Of a stretch of 64,000 nucleotides of DNA, positions 29,934 to 41,857 are shown one piece after another. The stretch's first letter is position 1. Each line of letters starts with the position of its first letter. Location: contig BSYO01000008.1 of assembly GCA_033239525.1 (NCBI GenBank), forward strand, positions 11,590,150 through 11,654,149, read 5' to 3'. The position numbers were made by a program, and so were the translations under genes. The notes beneath the pieces are model-generated. The model saw only the letters and a program-made list of their open reading frames with translations. It was not told the origin of the DNA and ran no database searches. This DNA comes from Nepenthes gracilis (Eukaryota; Streptophyta; Magnoliopsida; Caryophyllales; Nepenthaceae).

Positions 29934-30540
29934 TTTTTTTTTTGGTAAGCAAGTGTGTATTTTGGATTAACGGGAGAAAATTTATAAAAAATTATGTTAA
30001 AACTCCAAGTTTTTGACTTGGAATTAGAACATAAAACGCTAGGGCATACCCCGAGCGACTGGTACAACAGAGACTTCCTCAACAAACCTAAGAGGAATAA
30101 TCTAACAGAAGAACAAAAAAGCATTGTCTTTGAACAAAAACAAAAACAAAATGAGTTGCTACCGAGAAACCGGAGTAACCATCTGATTGCCCCGCAGCAA
30201 CTTACAACCTCAATCCGGAACAGCCGGCAGCCCAAAGCACCCTAGAACACCAACAGCAGGGCAGCTGCGAAAAAAGAGAGACCAAATCTACTAGAGAACC
30301 AACAGTAGCAAGGCCGGCCCAACATACGCATACCCACATCATCCAAACCGACTGCGGACAAATGAAGCAAATCAATCAGGCCACTTCAGACCATTCCGGG
30401 CGCTAACGACGGCAGAAACCGGAATACACCAGTACAACGCCATTCCGGCAAAAGAGCCCTTGCAGACCGGTTTGCACAGCCCATCATCAAGATAGAATTC
30501 CAAGCCCGCAAGAAATCCACCCAGCAAATTAAGAACAGCA

Positions 30541-30707
30541 GCAGGGTCAAAAAGATGATCAGCCAGGCCAGCAAGATACAAAGGGTCGAGACCAGAAGCA
30601 CTGCCCTCATCGCCAGGCAACAAATCCATCCATAACACCAGCTTCAGGATCACCAGCAGACCAACATCACACCAGCATCTGGAATAGCCTACTGAAATCC
30701 TAAGAGA
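30541..30707 (-). repeat. 167-bp segment duplicated at 62653
   Basis: Part of the TGCTG-rich 3'UTR (minus sense). Identical to 62653-62819 except for two substitutions seen by eye, far closer than the surrounding 3'UTR is to any other copy. Confidence 0.8.
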
Positions 30708-32172
30708 CCGAATAAAATTCACAGCAACGCCAGGTCCCCGCATGAAGCTAACAGTACTCCTCCAAGTCATCAAAGGGATCCAGGCTAGCTAATCCAAGTC
30801 AACCAAGACATCACGGGCAGCCAAGAGGAACAGCGGCAGACACTGTACTCCTCCAGCAGCAAAATAGCAGCCTCCAGATTATCAGAGCTGTAGCCAAATA
30901 GCTACAGCAGCTTTCAGCCATCAGAATTCAAGGACCACATCCTTTAGAGCAGCAGAACATCTTTCAACACCAAGGCCAGCATAGCCCAATCCAAAACCAG
31001 CAAAAGAAGGAAACGCCAAATTTACAGATCAGAGCCACGAGCATTAAATAGGGGGCATTAGCCCCAGAAACGGCATCAATATCCAACCAGCCTTGCCAGC
31101 TCCAATAAGAACTCCACATTTGCAGAAGGTTCCAGACCAATCAACCCGCAGAACAGCACGCAACAGCCTAAACCAGCATCAAAGAGACAGCCAACTTCCG
31201 GCCAAGCCACAGAAATGTAACATATACATCTGATCTACATTCCTTCGAAATGCTGCAAAGCAGAATACAGCCAGACAACAGCAAGCCACCAGCTCCAAGA
31301 GCAAGCCTTAGAAGCAATCCTAGTAATCACAGGCCTCCGAGCCAACAGATAACCCAAGCTAGGATCTCCAGCCGCCAGGCAAACCAGTGAATGACCATTG
31401 GGACCCCATTAGACTCCAAAAATAGAGGCCCACTCAGCAGGCAACTGGAGAGCAATGCAAGGAGCATTGCATAACACCAGGAGATTGACCAGGACAGGTA
31501 CTGAAGCAAAACCAGCAGCAGAAGCAAAAACTAGAAGCATCCCTGACCATTAGCAGAGAGGTGTCCAGATGTCAACAGCAAAATATCACTGCAAAAATCC
31601 TTACCATAGCAAAACCACAGGGTCCCATGCGCAGTACCCAGCCAAAAATTGCTCCATCAACATGCTCCTAAGAGCCAGAAACAATCAACTTCAGCAGAGC
31701 AATTCCACACGCAGTACTCCAAAGTGACCAGAGATAAATCAGATTAGAGGACCAGCACCAGAGGAGATCGAAAGGCTTCAGCAGCCCATATCACTGTCAT
31801 CAGCCATCTGCAGTTTCATCCACCATCACATTAAAAAGAACCAACCCAGCAAGACAACCAGCACCAGCAATGACAGCCCAACCACCTCACAAACCACCAT
31901 GAAGATACCAATAAAGGTAACTGGAGAAAAGCCATCACCAGAACCCAGTTCTCATCCAAACATATTAACCAACAACAAATTTACACCACAGCATCCAACG
32001 AGCCCACCCAGATCCCAACCCGCGCTCCAACAAAATAGACCAACTGGAAAATTCACTTTCACTTTTTTTTTTTTTTTTTGGGAAAACATCCAAATAAAAG
32101 GCACAGGGGAGGGAAGAGAAGAGAGGGAAAAAAGAACAAAAAGACAAAAGGGAAGTAGTAAAGATAAGAGGG

Positions 32173-32176
<4 letters not shown>

Positions 32177-32209
<33 letters not shown>
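32177..32209. repeat. (TA)n microsatellite
   Basis: About 16 TA units followed by T-rich sequence, in the A-rich spacer just after ORF2 (minus sense). A similar AT-rich stretch follows the ORF2 of the 53337 copy at 58672-58741. Confidence 0.85.
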
Positions 32210-32211
<2 letters not shown>

Positions 32212-32248
32212 TTTATTTTTTTTTATTTATTTTTTTATTTTTTTTTTA

Positions 32249-35200
32249 TGATAAATTCCAACGCCTAGCCAAAGAACGGCTAGGATGACCGGCCCGGGGC
32301 AATGAGGCCATCAACTTATCCCGCACAGCGTTTGATATCTGAGCGCATATATGGGAAGTGTCCTGAGGGACATATTTCTCAAAGATACGGTTATTACGTT
32401 CTCTCCAAATATAGTAAACAGTAGCCGCCAGAGAGAGACGTTTAGACAAGGCAGCTAGGTTCCTGCCTTTCCAGATGTGGGCAGCCCAGATGACGTTTTG
32501 TGACCAGATTGAGTAAGGCCAATGAATACCGGCATTCCGTTGGATGGTGGTCCCACAGAGGTGGAATACGGACAGAGAAGAAAAGATGGTCATGATTTTC
32601 ATCATCCAGTCACATAGAGAGCAAGCAAGGGATAGATTTGGGACGCCGTGAATACGGTCGGATGTGTTAAGTCTTCCTTTGATGGCCAACCAAAAGGTAA
32701 AGGCATGGGCAGGAATATGGAAAGGGCCCCAAACTAATTTGGTCCAAGATAGTTTCAACTTGGGGGGGTGAAAAAGGAGGTAGGCAGATTTAGTTGAAAA
32801 AATACCCTTTTGGCATCCAATCCATCTCAGGGAATCTTTTCACTCAGCATTAGGGAGATAATGGGGCATGTTTTCGGCAATGCTAGAAACCTCCTGATCA
32901 AAAGGGTTAGGCCATGCCCAATGGTCATCTACGATGATCTCGAGACACCTTGGCGTCCTCGGATAACCCAAAGGATGCGAATGCGGTCGGTGCACAGCAC
33001 GAGGGGCCTCGAGGATGCCATAGGTCATGCCACAAAAGTGTCCATGCCATCGCCAATGATCTTGGAGGTGTGAGCGCACATGACCGGACGAAGGTACATG
33101 ATTTTCTTCCAGCTCCAGGGAGCAGATTTAGGTACTTTGAGAGTCCAAATACACCGATCCTTGATTCTATTCTTATGTACCCAAGAAGACCAAGCCGAAT
33201 CAGGATCTTTAGATAGGATGCGCCAAAGGAGTTTACAGGTGAGGGCTTTATTTTGAGCCTGTAGATTCTTGAGACCCAGCCCACCTTCGCTCTTAGGATA
33301 GCAGATATCCGCCCAGGCCACTTTTGCATTTGTCTTACCTTCCGAAGATCCATTCCATAGAAATCGCCTCATGATGCAATCGATCCGATTTAGAATGGAT
33401 TTAGGAAGGATGAAGATCGAGGCCCGTAGAGGTGTCAGATGATAGAATCAAGCAACCAATTGTAAGCGACCTCCAAAATGAGAGCCACCTATTCTTCCAA
33501 GATTTAATGCGCTGGGTGATTTTCTCGGTAAGGTACGAAGGCGATCACGGATCGACAACCTGGTAGAAATCAGAGGAACGCCAAGGTATTTGATGGGGAG
33601 AGAACCCACTTTGAAGCCCAAAACATCACCAATATCCTGGATCAAATCAGGGTCTTTAGAGCAAATGAAGGACTCACTCTTATTTGTATTTGCCGACAGG
33701 CCAGAGAGCCAATGGAATTCCTCAAGGCATTCCTTGAGAATCCTAATGGAGCTTACGTCAGCATGAGAGAAAAGGAGAAGGTCATCTGCAAATGCCAGTA
33801 TGACAGTTTGGGTCGCTTCACACTTCCAATGAAATGTGAAATTCTTGTTCTGCGAGCCTTAAAGTCAATGATACCATTCAACACCTCCATCGCCCGACAC
33901 AAAGAGGTAAGGAGATATTGGATCACCTTGCGAAGCCCCTTACCCCTTTGAAGAAACCAACCGCTTCCCCATTAATATTGATCGAGTACGTGGGGTGGTA
34001 ATACATTGCCTGATCCAATTTATCATTTTAGGTGGGAAATTCGTGATGGTCGGGACAGATATGATGAAATCCAAGTGAACAGAATCATAGGCTTTCATAA
34101 GGTCAATTTTCAAAGTATAGCGAGAAGGCCCATGACCCAGATGGTACTTGTGGAGGAGTTCTTGGGCCAGAAGAATATTGTCACTGATTTGGCGACCCGC
34201 CACAAAAGCCGTCTGGCACTTATCAACCAGATAAGGTAACGTCATCTTTAACCGATTGGCAATGATTTTCGAGATAACTTTATAGATGACATTACAGCAG
34301 GAGATAGGACGGTAGTCAGAGACCAACCGGGGGGACTGAATCTTGGGGATCAGACTAATGATTGTAGAGTTCATTTGTTTGAGGAGCAAACCATGATTGA
34401 AGAAGTCACGGATGGCTTCACAAACAGATGGACCGACAATATCCCATGCTTCCTTAAAGAAATGAGCACTGAACCCATCAGGGCCCGGGGCTCTATAGTC
34501 ACCAATGGAGAATATAGTCCTTCGGATCTCATCATCATTTACAGGGCCCACAAGAAGATCCATAAGTGATTCAGGCACGGTGTGGATGATGGGCGGATGC
34601 GCTCGCGCTAAGCCCAGAACCAAACGTGCGGCCGGTCCCAAGAGTCTTATTAAAGTGGTCCACAATCAGAATTTTGACATTTTCAATACCCTTGGTAGGA
34701 TTCCCGTCATGATCAAGAAGCGAGATGATCCGATTCTTATTATTATTTCCGTTAACAGTCTTAAAAAAGTATTTATTACACTGATCCCCTTCTTTGAGCC
34801 ACCTTATTTTAGCTTTTTGCTTAGTAAGGTCGGCTTCCTTTGCTAACGCATCATGCTAAGCATCTTTGCATCTGCGTTCTTCAAGATGACATACCAGGTT
34901 AGGAGGGTTTTGACCCTGGATCTCCTCAAGCTTTTTCCTCCAGCGGACAACCTCATCATGGACATCACCCTCGAGGACATTAAGCTTTTTCAAAGCCTTT
35001 TTCACCAACTTGAGACGAGCTATAAGCCTGAACATCAGGTATCCATTGGTAACGTCCGACTAAGCATCTGCAACCAAAGGGAGAAACTTTGGAGATTTGG
35101 CGAGAAAATTATTGAACCGGAACATCCCGCCTTTACTGGGGGAAAACCCAGAGGTGAGAAGGATACAAGGCGAATGATCAGAAAGTCTAGGAGGGGGAAA

Positions 35201-35857
35201 GAGGGCCTTAGCCCGTCTGAATTTGTCGAACCAATGCCCATTCGCGACTACACGATCAAGCTTTCGGAATATGCGGAGGGAAGAGTCACGGCCATCATTC
35301 CAGGTATAGTGCATACCTTCATGGCACACATCATCGAGATCGCAGTCTCTAAGGCAGTAATCCAGATCCAGCGAGCTTTTGCTATGCCAAATACCACCCA
35401 AAGCCTCAGAAGGGGATCTGATGGCGTTGAAATCCCCAAGAGCAGCCCACGGGAGGTTGCCCGGATGATTGGACATCATCCGAAGGCTATTCCAAAGGAG
35501 TCTACGAGAGATTTCGGAGTTAGCACCATAGATAAAAAACAGCAGGCATCGGGTATTCTCCTCAAGGGAGAGTACATCAAGATGAACGACCTGATCCTCC
35601 GAGGCGAGGACGTTGCATGTAACTAGGGTTGGATCCCAGCCCACCCAAATCCGACCGTTCGGGGACGCAGAGTAGTTCATGACCCAAGACCAATTCGGTC
35701 TGATTCTGGTGGAGACAGACATAGAGTTCCTTTCCGCAACCTTAGTTTCCACCAAGCCAACAATACTACACCTATGGGAGTTAATGAGGTTGGCGACTTC
35801 ATGGGCTTTTACAGACCCATTAAGGCCCCTCACGTTCCAACAAGCAATGCTAGTCAT
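32249..35857 (-). pseudogene. LINE ORF2: endonuclease, RT, zf-RVT (near complete)
   Basis: Starts at 35857 (MTSIACWNVRGLNGSV). Endonuclease (APE-like) open for 265 codons with WNVRGLNG, GLVETKVAE, GDFNAIRSPSEALGG, TWNDGRD and SDHSPC. Linker, then RT open from about 34665 to 33943: YRAPGPDGFSAHFFKEA, DYRPISCCNVIYKVISKII, FVAGRQISDN, DLMKAYDS (motif A). Motif C FADD is read at 33792-33781 in another frame. Then GGLGLKNLQAQNKALTCKLL, NRIKDRCIWTL, and the zf-RVT region VWGPFHIPAHAFTFWLAI with ACSLC. At least four frameshifts/stops, so not functional. ORF1 stop overlaps the start (ATGACTAG). Confidence 0.88.
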
Positions 35858-36293
35858 GACAAGTGGTTAAGGTTGGGGGGTGGTTTTTAATCCCCCGAGA
35901 TTTTTTATTTCTACGAGAGGAAACACGCTCTCCACTTTTGGGGGGAGGACCATCACTCTTCAATCTACCAGGAGTTTCAGCTGGTGGCATACCATGAATG
36001 GTGACCAGTGGAACTACTGGTATGACAGGTGGGGGATGGTTTATTGGACCAGACATACCTGGCTCTGAGGATGACCGGCCGAGACTTATTTTTAGGGAAC
36101 TGGAAGGCTCCGAACAACGGGAGGGACTCCCAGGCCCAGGAGGGGTAGACGAGTCTGGAGGCCGGCTAGAATAACCGATGGCGGCAGGACCACAGTGTAG
36201 AGGGGGGTCGGCCTGGACCGCATCGGGCATCGGAATCTGGTCAGAGCTAGAGTGACAGGGAAGAGGTTCAAGAACATCCACCTGTAAGGCCAT
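35850..36293 (-). pseudogene. LINE ORF1 C-terminal end
   Basis: About 147 open codons of Pro/Ser-rich linker (GYSSRPPDSSTPPGPGSPSR) and basic tail SSRRNKKSRGIKNHPP, ending HD-TAG at 35850-35852. The last 8 nt, ATGACTAG, contain the ORF2 start, so ORF1 and ORF2 overlap. DUF4283 is missing because of 5' truncation. Confidence 0.75.
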
Positions 36294-36322
36294 AAACGAG
36301 TTAGAGAGAGAAGATGAACAGT

Positions 36323-36350
36323 GTCAGACGGGATTCCACCCCCGTCTGAC
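36323..36350. repeat. Small inverted repeat at LINE 5' border
   Basis: GTCAGACGGG and CCCGTCTGAC around a short loop, near the 5' border of the LINE at 29934-36353. May mark the insertion junction; function not known. Confidence 0.4.
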
Positions 36351-36353
36351 GTT

Positions 36354-38468
36354 CAACAGCAAGGTGTAGTAAGAACCCAACCAGTGCCACGAAGCTTAAC
36401 CACAACAGTACCCGAACCTAAGACAGATTCCACATAGCAGCAGCGCCTAAGCACTCAACTGAAATGACATCAGAGTGAAGCAAGTCCCTACATCTACTTC
36501 AATACTGCCAAAACCGAAAGTTGACAACTGAAGCCAACAATTCACCAACAGCGAGAGTAGAAAATCAGCATTGCCAGCACCGATTCCATGAACAGGTGTA
36601 TAGGCAACTTGAGATATTTGCTGTAAAAAGGTGCATCACAAAATTTATCATCCACCCAAAGAATTAACCCCAGCACAGCAATGGAACCCAATCTGAACCG
36701 GCAACCCAGCAAGGGGAAAACTGCCAGCACCAGCACAGACCTCAGCATCACCGAGGCATCTCCAACCGCAGCACCCAACACCCCAACAGCAGCAAATTCC
36801 CCCAGCCACACCCGTAAGCCTCATGGATCGAGATTAGCACCACCGTGTCAACAAGGCGGTCATGGAATCCCACAGGACAAAAGTACACCAATCTGCTAAA
36901 AACCGTATGCAGTACCCTCCAAGTTTCAAGGAAGCAAACAGGCGATATCAGTATTGATATCCTGCACCAGCAGTAACAGCTCCAACCATCTACCAACACC
37001 AAGCTTCGGACAGCATGCCATCATGGGAGAGTAAGCAGGTCAGCATCTTCATTTACTTCGGTTCAAACAGAAGCATCCTCACCCACCCAAAAGCACATAC
37101 TGTCTATCAGCCGTGTTCAAGGCCATCAGGATTCCAAAATTTACGAGTCACACCAAACAGAGTCGCGTCCCAGCATTCCAGCAAAAAGAAAAAACACAGT
37201 TACCCATCCGCAGAATAAATTGAGCTTCACATGAGAAAATTTCAAGAACACAGGAGACATGCTGATCAGCAACAAACGGTGCACATATAGAGAAGCCACA
37301 GCATCAGCAGCGTGGCCAAAGCAGCAGGATACACAGCCCAACAGCAACTCAGAACGATGGACCATAGCATCTAGCCAATAAGCAGGCAGTACAAACCCAA
37401 CAATAACCCTGGGCATCAATCATGCAAGCAACCATGGGCATCACAGTCCATACATCAACGTTAGGAAGTGAATTTGCCAGATCAGTATCAACAATTGCAG
37501 ACTAACCCAGCACAGAATCATACCCCAGCCAACAGCATTATATATTTGATCCAAATCTTCTGCTACATCAATCCTCCGACAATCAAACATGATCAGCCCA
37601 TCATTCAGCATCAGAACGCTAGCATAGGAGATCCGAACATCATCAGCTCCCATGCTCAGGCCCAGCATTCCATAGAAAGAAAGCCATCAACACCCATCAT
37701 TCTGCAGCCATCAACATCCAGTTTTACCTCAGCATATTCAAGAAAGAAAGCCCAAGATAATTATTCACGGCTTATAATTTCAAGTGTGCTGAGACTAGAC
37801 ACATCCCTTTCGGCTGGAGATAGCACAAAGACAGCAGCAACAAACCCCACACCACTCCACCAAAGTCAGACTGCCCCAACAGCATCCACTTGATCCCCCA
37901 TTCAGCAACAGCAGCATTCAACCGACAGCAGCCACACTTCTCATTCCTTGACACTTGCCACACAGCAGAAACAGCATTTTAAAAGCCCCAAAGGGACAGC
38001 AAAATACCAAAAACATCGACCTCAGACCACCCCCGGGCAGATCAAAAACAACAATAGCAGCATGGAAGTCAACAACTAGAAATCAGCGCAATCCACTCCC
38101 CTAGCCATACATCATCCAAACAGTCTTGACCCCCAGACCGTCGAAAATGATGCACCCGCAGTCACAAACCCATCAGAAACATGAACACCCTGCACAAAAC
38201 ACACACGCACACCTTTTTTTTTTTGAAGGGGGAGGGGAGGCAGGGACTATACAACACCTTTTTTTTTTTAGAAGGGACTATACAACAATCAGGACATAGC
38301 CCCGACCAAGATCTAAAACACAAAACAAATTCTTATGAGTGAAAAACAAATCACAACCGGGAACCAAGCTCCAACGGAGCCATCTAATCCAATCATCAAT
38401 TATCTCAGACTCCGCACGAGAGAAAGGCAAAAACCGCCTAAGGTCAACAGGAATGCCAGGAGGCATCA
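36354..38468 (-). other. 3'UTR of the LINE at 38469
   Basis: Minus sense after ORF2: ~200 nt, two poly(A)-like runs (T on plus at 38217-38225 and A/T near 38260-38270), then TGCTG-rich 3'UTR to the border of the inserted LINE. No coding sequence supported; plus-strand Q/S/H-rich frames are composition effects. Confidence 0.6.
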
Positions 38469-39975
38469 TCAACAGCCACCCAATTCATAAACCACCCTTT
38501 TCTTTTTTACACCCCACCGCATCCGAGTCGTTCTGGAGACTCCCCTTTCTGGCTCCGGGATGGTCAATAGTTTTAGTCTCACAACATTGACCACCGAAGA
38601 GAAAATTTGGGAAATGTCCTGGGGGGATGATTTTTGGAATATACGGTTGTTACGCTCCCTCCATATGAAGTAAACCGTGGCGGCCAGGGATAATCTTTTA
38701 GAGACAGCCATAAAGCTTTTCCCTTTCCAAATAGAAGCAGCCCAAGATATGTTCTGATTCCACTCGGGGTGGGGCCAATGAATACCGGAATATCTTCGAA
38801 CAAGATCCCATAATGCTCTGGAGAAATGGCAAGAAAAGAAAAGATGACTAAGGTCTTCATTTTCTGTATTGCAGAGTGTGCATCGAGGAGACAGGTTTGG
38901 GATATAATGGAGGCGATCAAGAGTATTCAATCTATTCTTAACGGCAAGCCAGAGAGTAAAGGCATGGGAAGGGATATGGGAAGGACCCCACACCAATTGA
39001 GCCTAATAAACCTTAGGTTTGGGAGGATGGATGAGACGGTAAGCAGACTTAGTCGTGAAAATGCCCTTGACATTCCCAATCCACCTCAGAGAGTCTTTTT
39101 GATTGCTGCGGGGAGGACTTTTCGGCATATTCATTGCAAGGTGGGATACCTCAGTGTCAAAAGGGTTGGGCCAAGACCATTTGTTATTCCTGATTATTGC
39201 ATTAACCTTAGCATTCCAATTTAAACCCGAAACAAGGCGGGTACGATCAGTACTCACCTCACTTAGTGCCAGAGGAAGGTATCAGAACCATCCCCTATGT
39301 CCTTGACAGAGTAGGCACGCATGAAAGTCCTCAGTTTCATAATCTTGCGCCAGCTCCAAGGGGCAGATGTCGGGATTTTTAGGATCCAAATGCACCGGTC
39401 TTTGATTCTATTCTTATAAATCCATGAAGACCAGGCCGAATTCAGGTCTTTATTTAAGAGGCGCCAAAGGAGCTTACAATTCAGAGCTTTGTTTTGATCC
39501 AGCAAGTTCTTGATACCCAGCCCACATTCCGACTTGGCGAAGCATATATCATGCCATGCTACTTTGGCACAGACTCTGCCTTCGGAAGCACCATTCCAAA
39601 GGAAGCGGCGAAGAATGCACTCAATTGCTTTAAGGATGGTTTTGGGCAAAATAAAAAGAGAGGCCCAATAAAGGTGAATAGAAGAGAGAATGGAGGCAAC
39701 GAGTTGCAATCACCCACCGAAGGAGAGCCATCTACATTTCCAAGATGTAGTCCTCTTGGTTATTCTGTCTGTGAGGGAATCGCAATCAGAAATCGAGAGC
39801 CTAGAGGTGATCAATGGGACCCCCAGGTATCTTATTGGAAGTTCGCCCATTTTAAATCCCATGATAGTAGCTATTTCATGATGAAGGGAGGCATCCTTCG
39901 AACAGATGAAGATTTCACTTTTCTTCGGATTAGCAGATAGGCCCGAGGTAGCATGAAATTCATCAAGGCAATCTT
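38469..39975 (-). pseudogene. LINE ORF2 C-terminal half, 5'-truncated
   Basis: Begins within the RT thumb (CLDEFHATSGLSANPKKSEI at the start) and runs through MGELPIRYLGVPL, LRRFLWNGASEGRV, CGLGIKNLLDQNKALNCKLL, NSAWSSWIYKNRIKDRCIW, VWGPSHIPSHAFTLWLAV, zf-RVT core CTLCNTENEDLSHLFFSC, WKGKSFMAVSKRLSLAATVY and FIWRERNNRIF to a stop at 38469. Breaks: stop at ~39263 with loss of the NWHPLGPLSEV segment, TAG at ~39000. The abrupt 5' border at 39975 is a typical LINE 5' truncation. Confidence 0.85.
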
Positions 39976-40737
39976 TTATGTAGCATTAGCCAGTAGTTGA
40001 TGTTGCTTCTGCGGTCGGCAGTATCCGGTTGTTGGACCATGGAATCTAGGCTGGCCAGATGACATCTGATGTTGTCCTACCGGGCGTTCCCCTGCAGACC
40101 ATATCAGCTTGCTGATGCATATATGCTTATACAATTGTGGATTAGTGATGGATGCTGTGGCTGAATCCAGCCTTTATGAGGGCATTATTTTTTGAACATG
40201 TTGATTTCTGTGGGTTGCTGAAGAAGATTTTGCTGCAACTGGGGCTCGACTGCTTTATAGAAATTGTGAGATAGGGCTGTTGCCATGTCCATGCTGATGG
40301 CTCGGGGTTGTGAAGATTAAGCTACTGGAATTGCATTTTTCGGTTGCTTAATGTAGCTGTCCCCCACGTTGTGCGTGTCAAAGGTGTAGATGATGGATTG
40401 GATGCTCTCATCCTTTGTTGGGCTGGAAGAATGGCTGTTGGATCTGCGGTACTGGTGCTCCAGGAAGTTAATTGGCTGTCTGGCCAACTATTTTGCTGAG
40501 GTGGAAAATTATGCACGGATGAGCTGCTGATATGGATGAAGCTTCTGCTGGTGCTGCCGACTGTGTATCTGCTGCCAGTAGGATGCTGATCCTTCCGGAT
40601 TCTGGAGTGTGGCCTTTCTGCTGATATGGTGGAGCGTCGATACATCCTGCGTGGAAGACTTGTTCTAATATGGACAGACTTCATGTCAGGTCAATTTTGT
40701 GTAGCGTAATCCCCCTAGTGGAACATTTTTATTTTGT
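39976..40737 (+). other. TGCTG-rich 3'UTR of the tail at 40968
   Basis: Sense-strand A-poor 3'UTR leading to hairpin I (CCCCTAGTGG near 40711-40720) and then, after the 176-bp insertion, to the tail at 40942-41076. Confidence 0.6.
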
Positions 40738-40751
40738 GTCATCCTCTGATG

Positions 40752-40927
40752 CTCATCTAGTCCTTTCTTCTTTCTTTTACTTGGTTCATGTTTATGTACA
40801 TGGTTCTGCTCGGGGTATGCCCTAGCTCATCGTCCTAGTTCCAAGTTGGCAAAATACTTGGAGTTAGTACATCGTTTTTTGTAATCTTTATTTTTTTAAT
40901 TCAATTACTTACTTACCAAAAAAAAAA
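40752..40927 (+). mobile_element. 176-bp tail-only insertion
   Basis: TSD GTCATCCTCTGATG (40738-40751) and GTCATCCTTTGATG (40928-40941), one mismatch. Contains hairpin II near 40808-40826, stem-loop III at 40831-40873 (GTCCTAGTTCCAAGT/ACTTGGAGTTAGTAC), TTACTTACTTACC, poly(A). Inserted inside another tail, upstream of its hairpin II. Confidence 0.8.
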
Positions 40928-40941
40928 GTCATCCTTTGATG

Positions 40942-41076
40942 TCATCTGTTGTACCAAGCGGCTCGGGGTATGCCCTAGCGGTTTATGCTTAATCTCCCTG
41001 TCAAAATACTAGGAGATTAAGCATTGATTTTGTAAATTTTTTCTCCCATTAATCCAAATTACTTAACAAAAAAAAA
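40942..41076 (+). repeat. LINE tail with compensated stem-loop
   Basis: Hairpin II near 40970-40990 and stem-loop III at 40984-41025 with arms TGCTTAATCTCC and GGAGATTAAGCA. Relative to the common arms TGTTTTATCTCC and GGAGATAAAACA, both arms changed together and pairing is kept. Ends ATTACTTAACAAAA, a variant terminus. Confidence 0.85.
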
Positions 41077-41510
41077 GAGTTTGTACACCAGCCGAAACAT
41101 GGGAGTTCCGACAGTGTCATCTTTCCAAGTATCCATTACCACAGGGTTTACTTACCAAAAAAAAGCATTACCACAGGGTGAAATTTTGAGTATTTGGTCA
41201 GGAGATTATTAAAACGAAACAGCCCGTGTTTTCTTATAGCCCTATCAGAAGGGAGAAGAATGCATAGGGAGTGATCTGAAGTCTGGCCAGGGGGAAAAGG
41301 GCTTTAGCTGTTCTAAAGGGATTGGGCCAGTACCCATTTGCGACTATTCTATCTAACTTCCTGAAGATGCGGATAGATGGACCATCAGGTGTAGTGCATA
41401 TCGAATCAAAATTTATGCCCATGAAGACTAGATTTCAACCTGGCAGATCTCGTCCTAACCCCTCCAAAGCTGTCCCTGACGTAAGTGTCCAAGGGGACTT
41501 TGCGTTGGAT
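41077..41510 (-). pseudogene. LINE ORF2 endonuclease fragment
   Basis: Minus-strand fragment covering the second half of the endonuclease: SPWTLTSGTALEGLGRDLPG (compare LPWAALGDFNAIRSPSEALG), RIFRKLDRIVANGYW, then a diverged SDHSP region (LQITPYAFF) and linker start. Interrupted by an 18-bp micro-insertion at 41148-41165. Bounded by tail copies on both sides. Confidence 0.75.
41148..41165 (+). mobile_element. 18-bp terminal micro-insertion, 14-bp TSD
   Basis: TTACTTACC plus A8 and G, flanked by perfect repeats CATTACCACAGGGT at 41134-41147 and 41166-41179. It lies inside conserved ORF2 sequence. Confidence 0.85.
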
Positions 41511-41511
41511 T

Positions 41512-41700
41512 CTTTTTTTTTTTTTGATAAGTAAGTGTGTATTTTAGATTCAAGGAGAAAATAAATTTACAAAAACTATGTTATAACTCCAAGTTTTTTG
41601 ACTTGGAGTTAAACCACAAAAAGTTAGGGCATACCCCGAGCAACTAGTACATCATAGGACATTTCAAGAAAACCTCTAAGAGGAGAAATCTAAAAGATCG
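41512..41700 (-). mobile_element. Tail-only copy next to an ORF1 leader
   Basis: Poly(T), GATAAGTAAG (one base off the usual GGTAAGTAAG), stem-loop III at about 41577-41618 with arms AACTCCAAG/CTTGGAGTT, hairpin II, hairpin I (CCTCTAAGAGG near 41674-41684). Right border uncertain. Confidence 0.7.
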
Positions 41701-41781
41701 AAAATGATCAAATTCATTTTACATAAACAAAATTAAATGCTCCTCAAGAATTTCTCTCCTTCTCTCTAACTTTCGAATTCG

Positions 41782-41857
41782 AATTCAAATTTGAATTTGA
41801 TTTCTGCCTGACGCTCCTCCTGTCTTCTGCACCGGCGCGCGTCATCGGCCATGGCCG
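41782..41857 (+). promoter_or_regulatory. Paired palindromes in ORF1 leader
   Basis: AATTCAAATTTGAATT (41782-41797) and CGGCCATGGCCG (41846-41857) with the ORF1 ATG at 41851. Both are perfect palindromes, 48 nt apart. Confidence 0.65.

Larger units (their letters stand above)
29934..36353 (-). mobile_element. LINE with most complete ORF2, minus strand
   Basis: Read on minus: ORF1 C-terminus (36293-35850), overlapping ORF2 (35857-32249), A/T-rich spacer with (TA)n, poly(A)-like run near 32063-32080, TGCTG-rich 3'UTR (32060-30063), hairpins I/II, stem-loop III (30032-29993), TTGCTTACC, poly(A). Same order as the TSD-bounded copy at 53337-60974. 5' end truncated within ORF1 near 36300-36353. 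TSD not identified. Confidence 0.7.
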
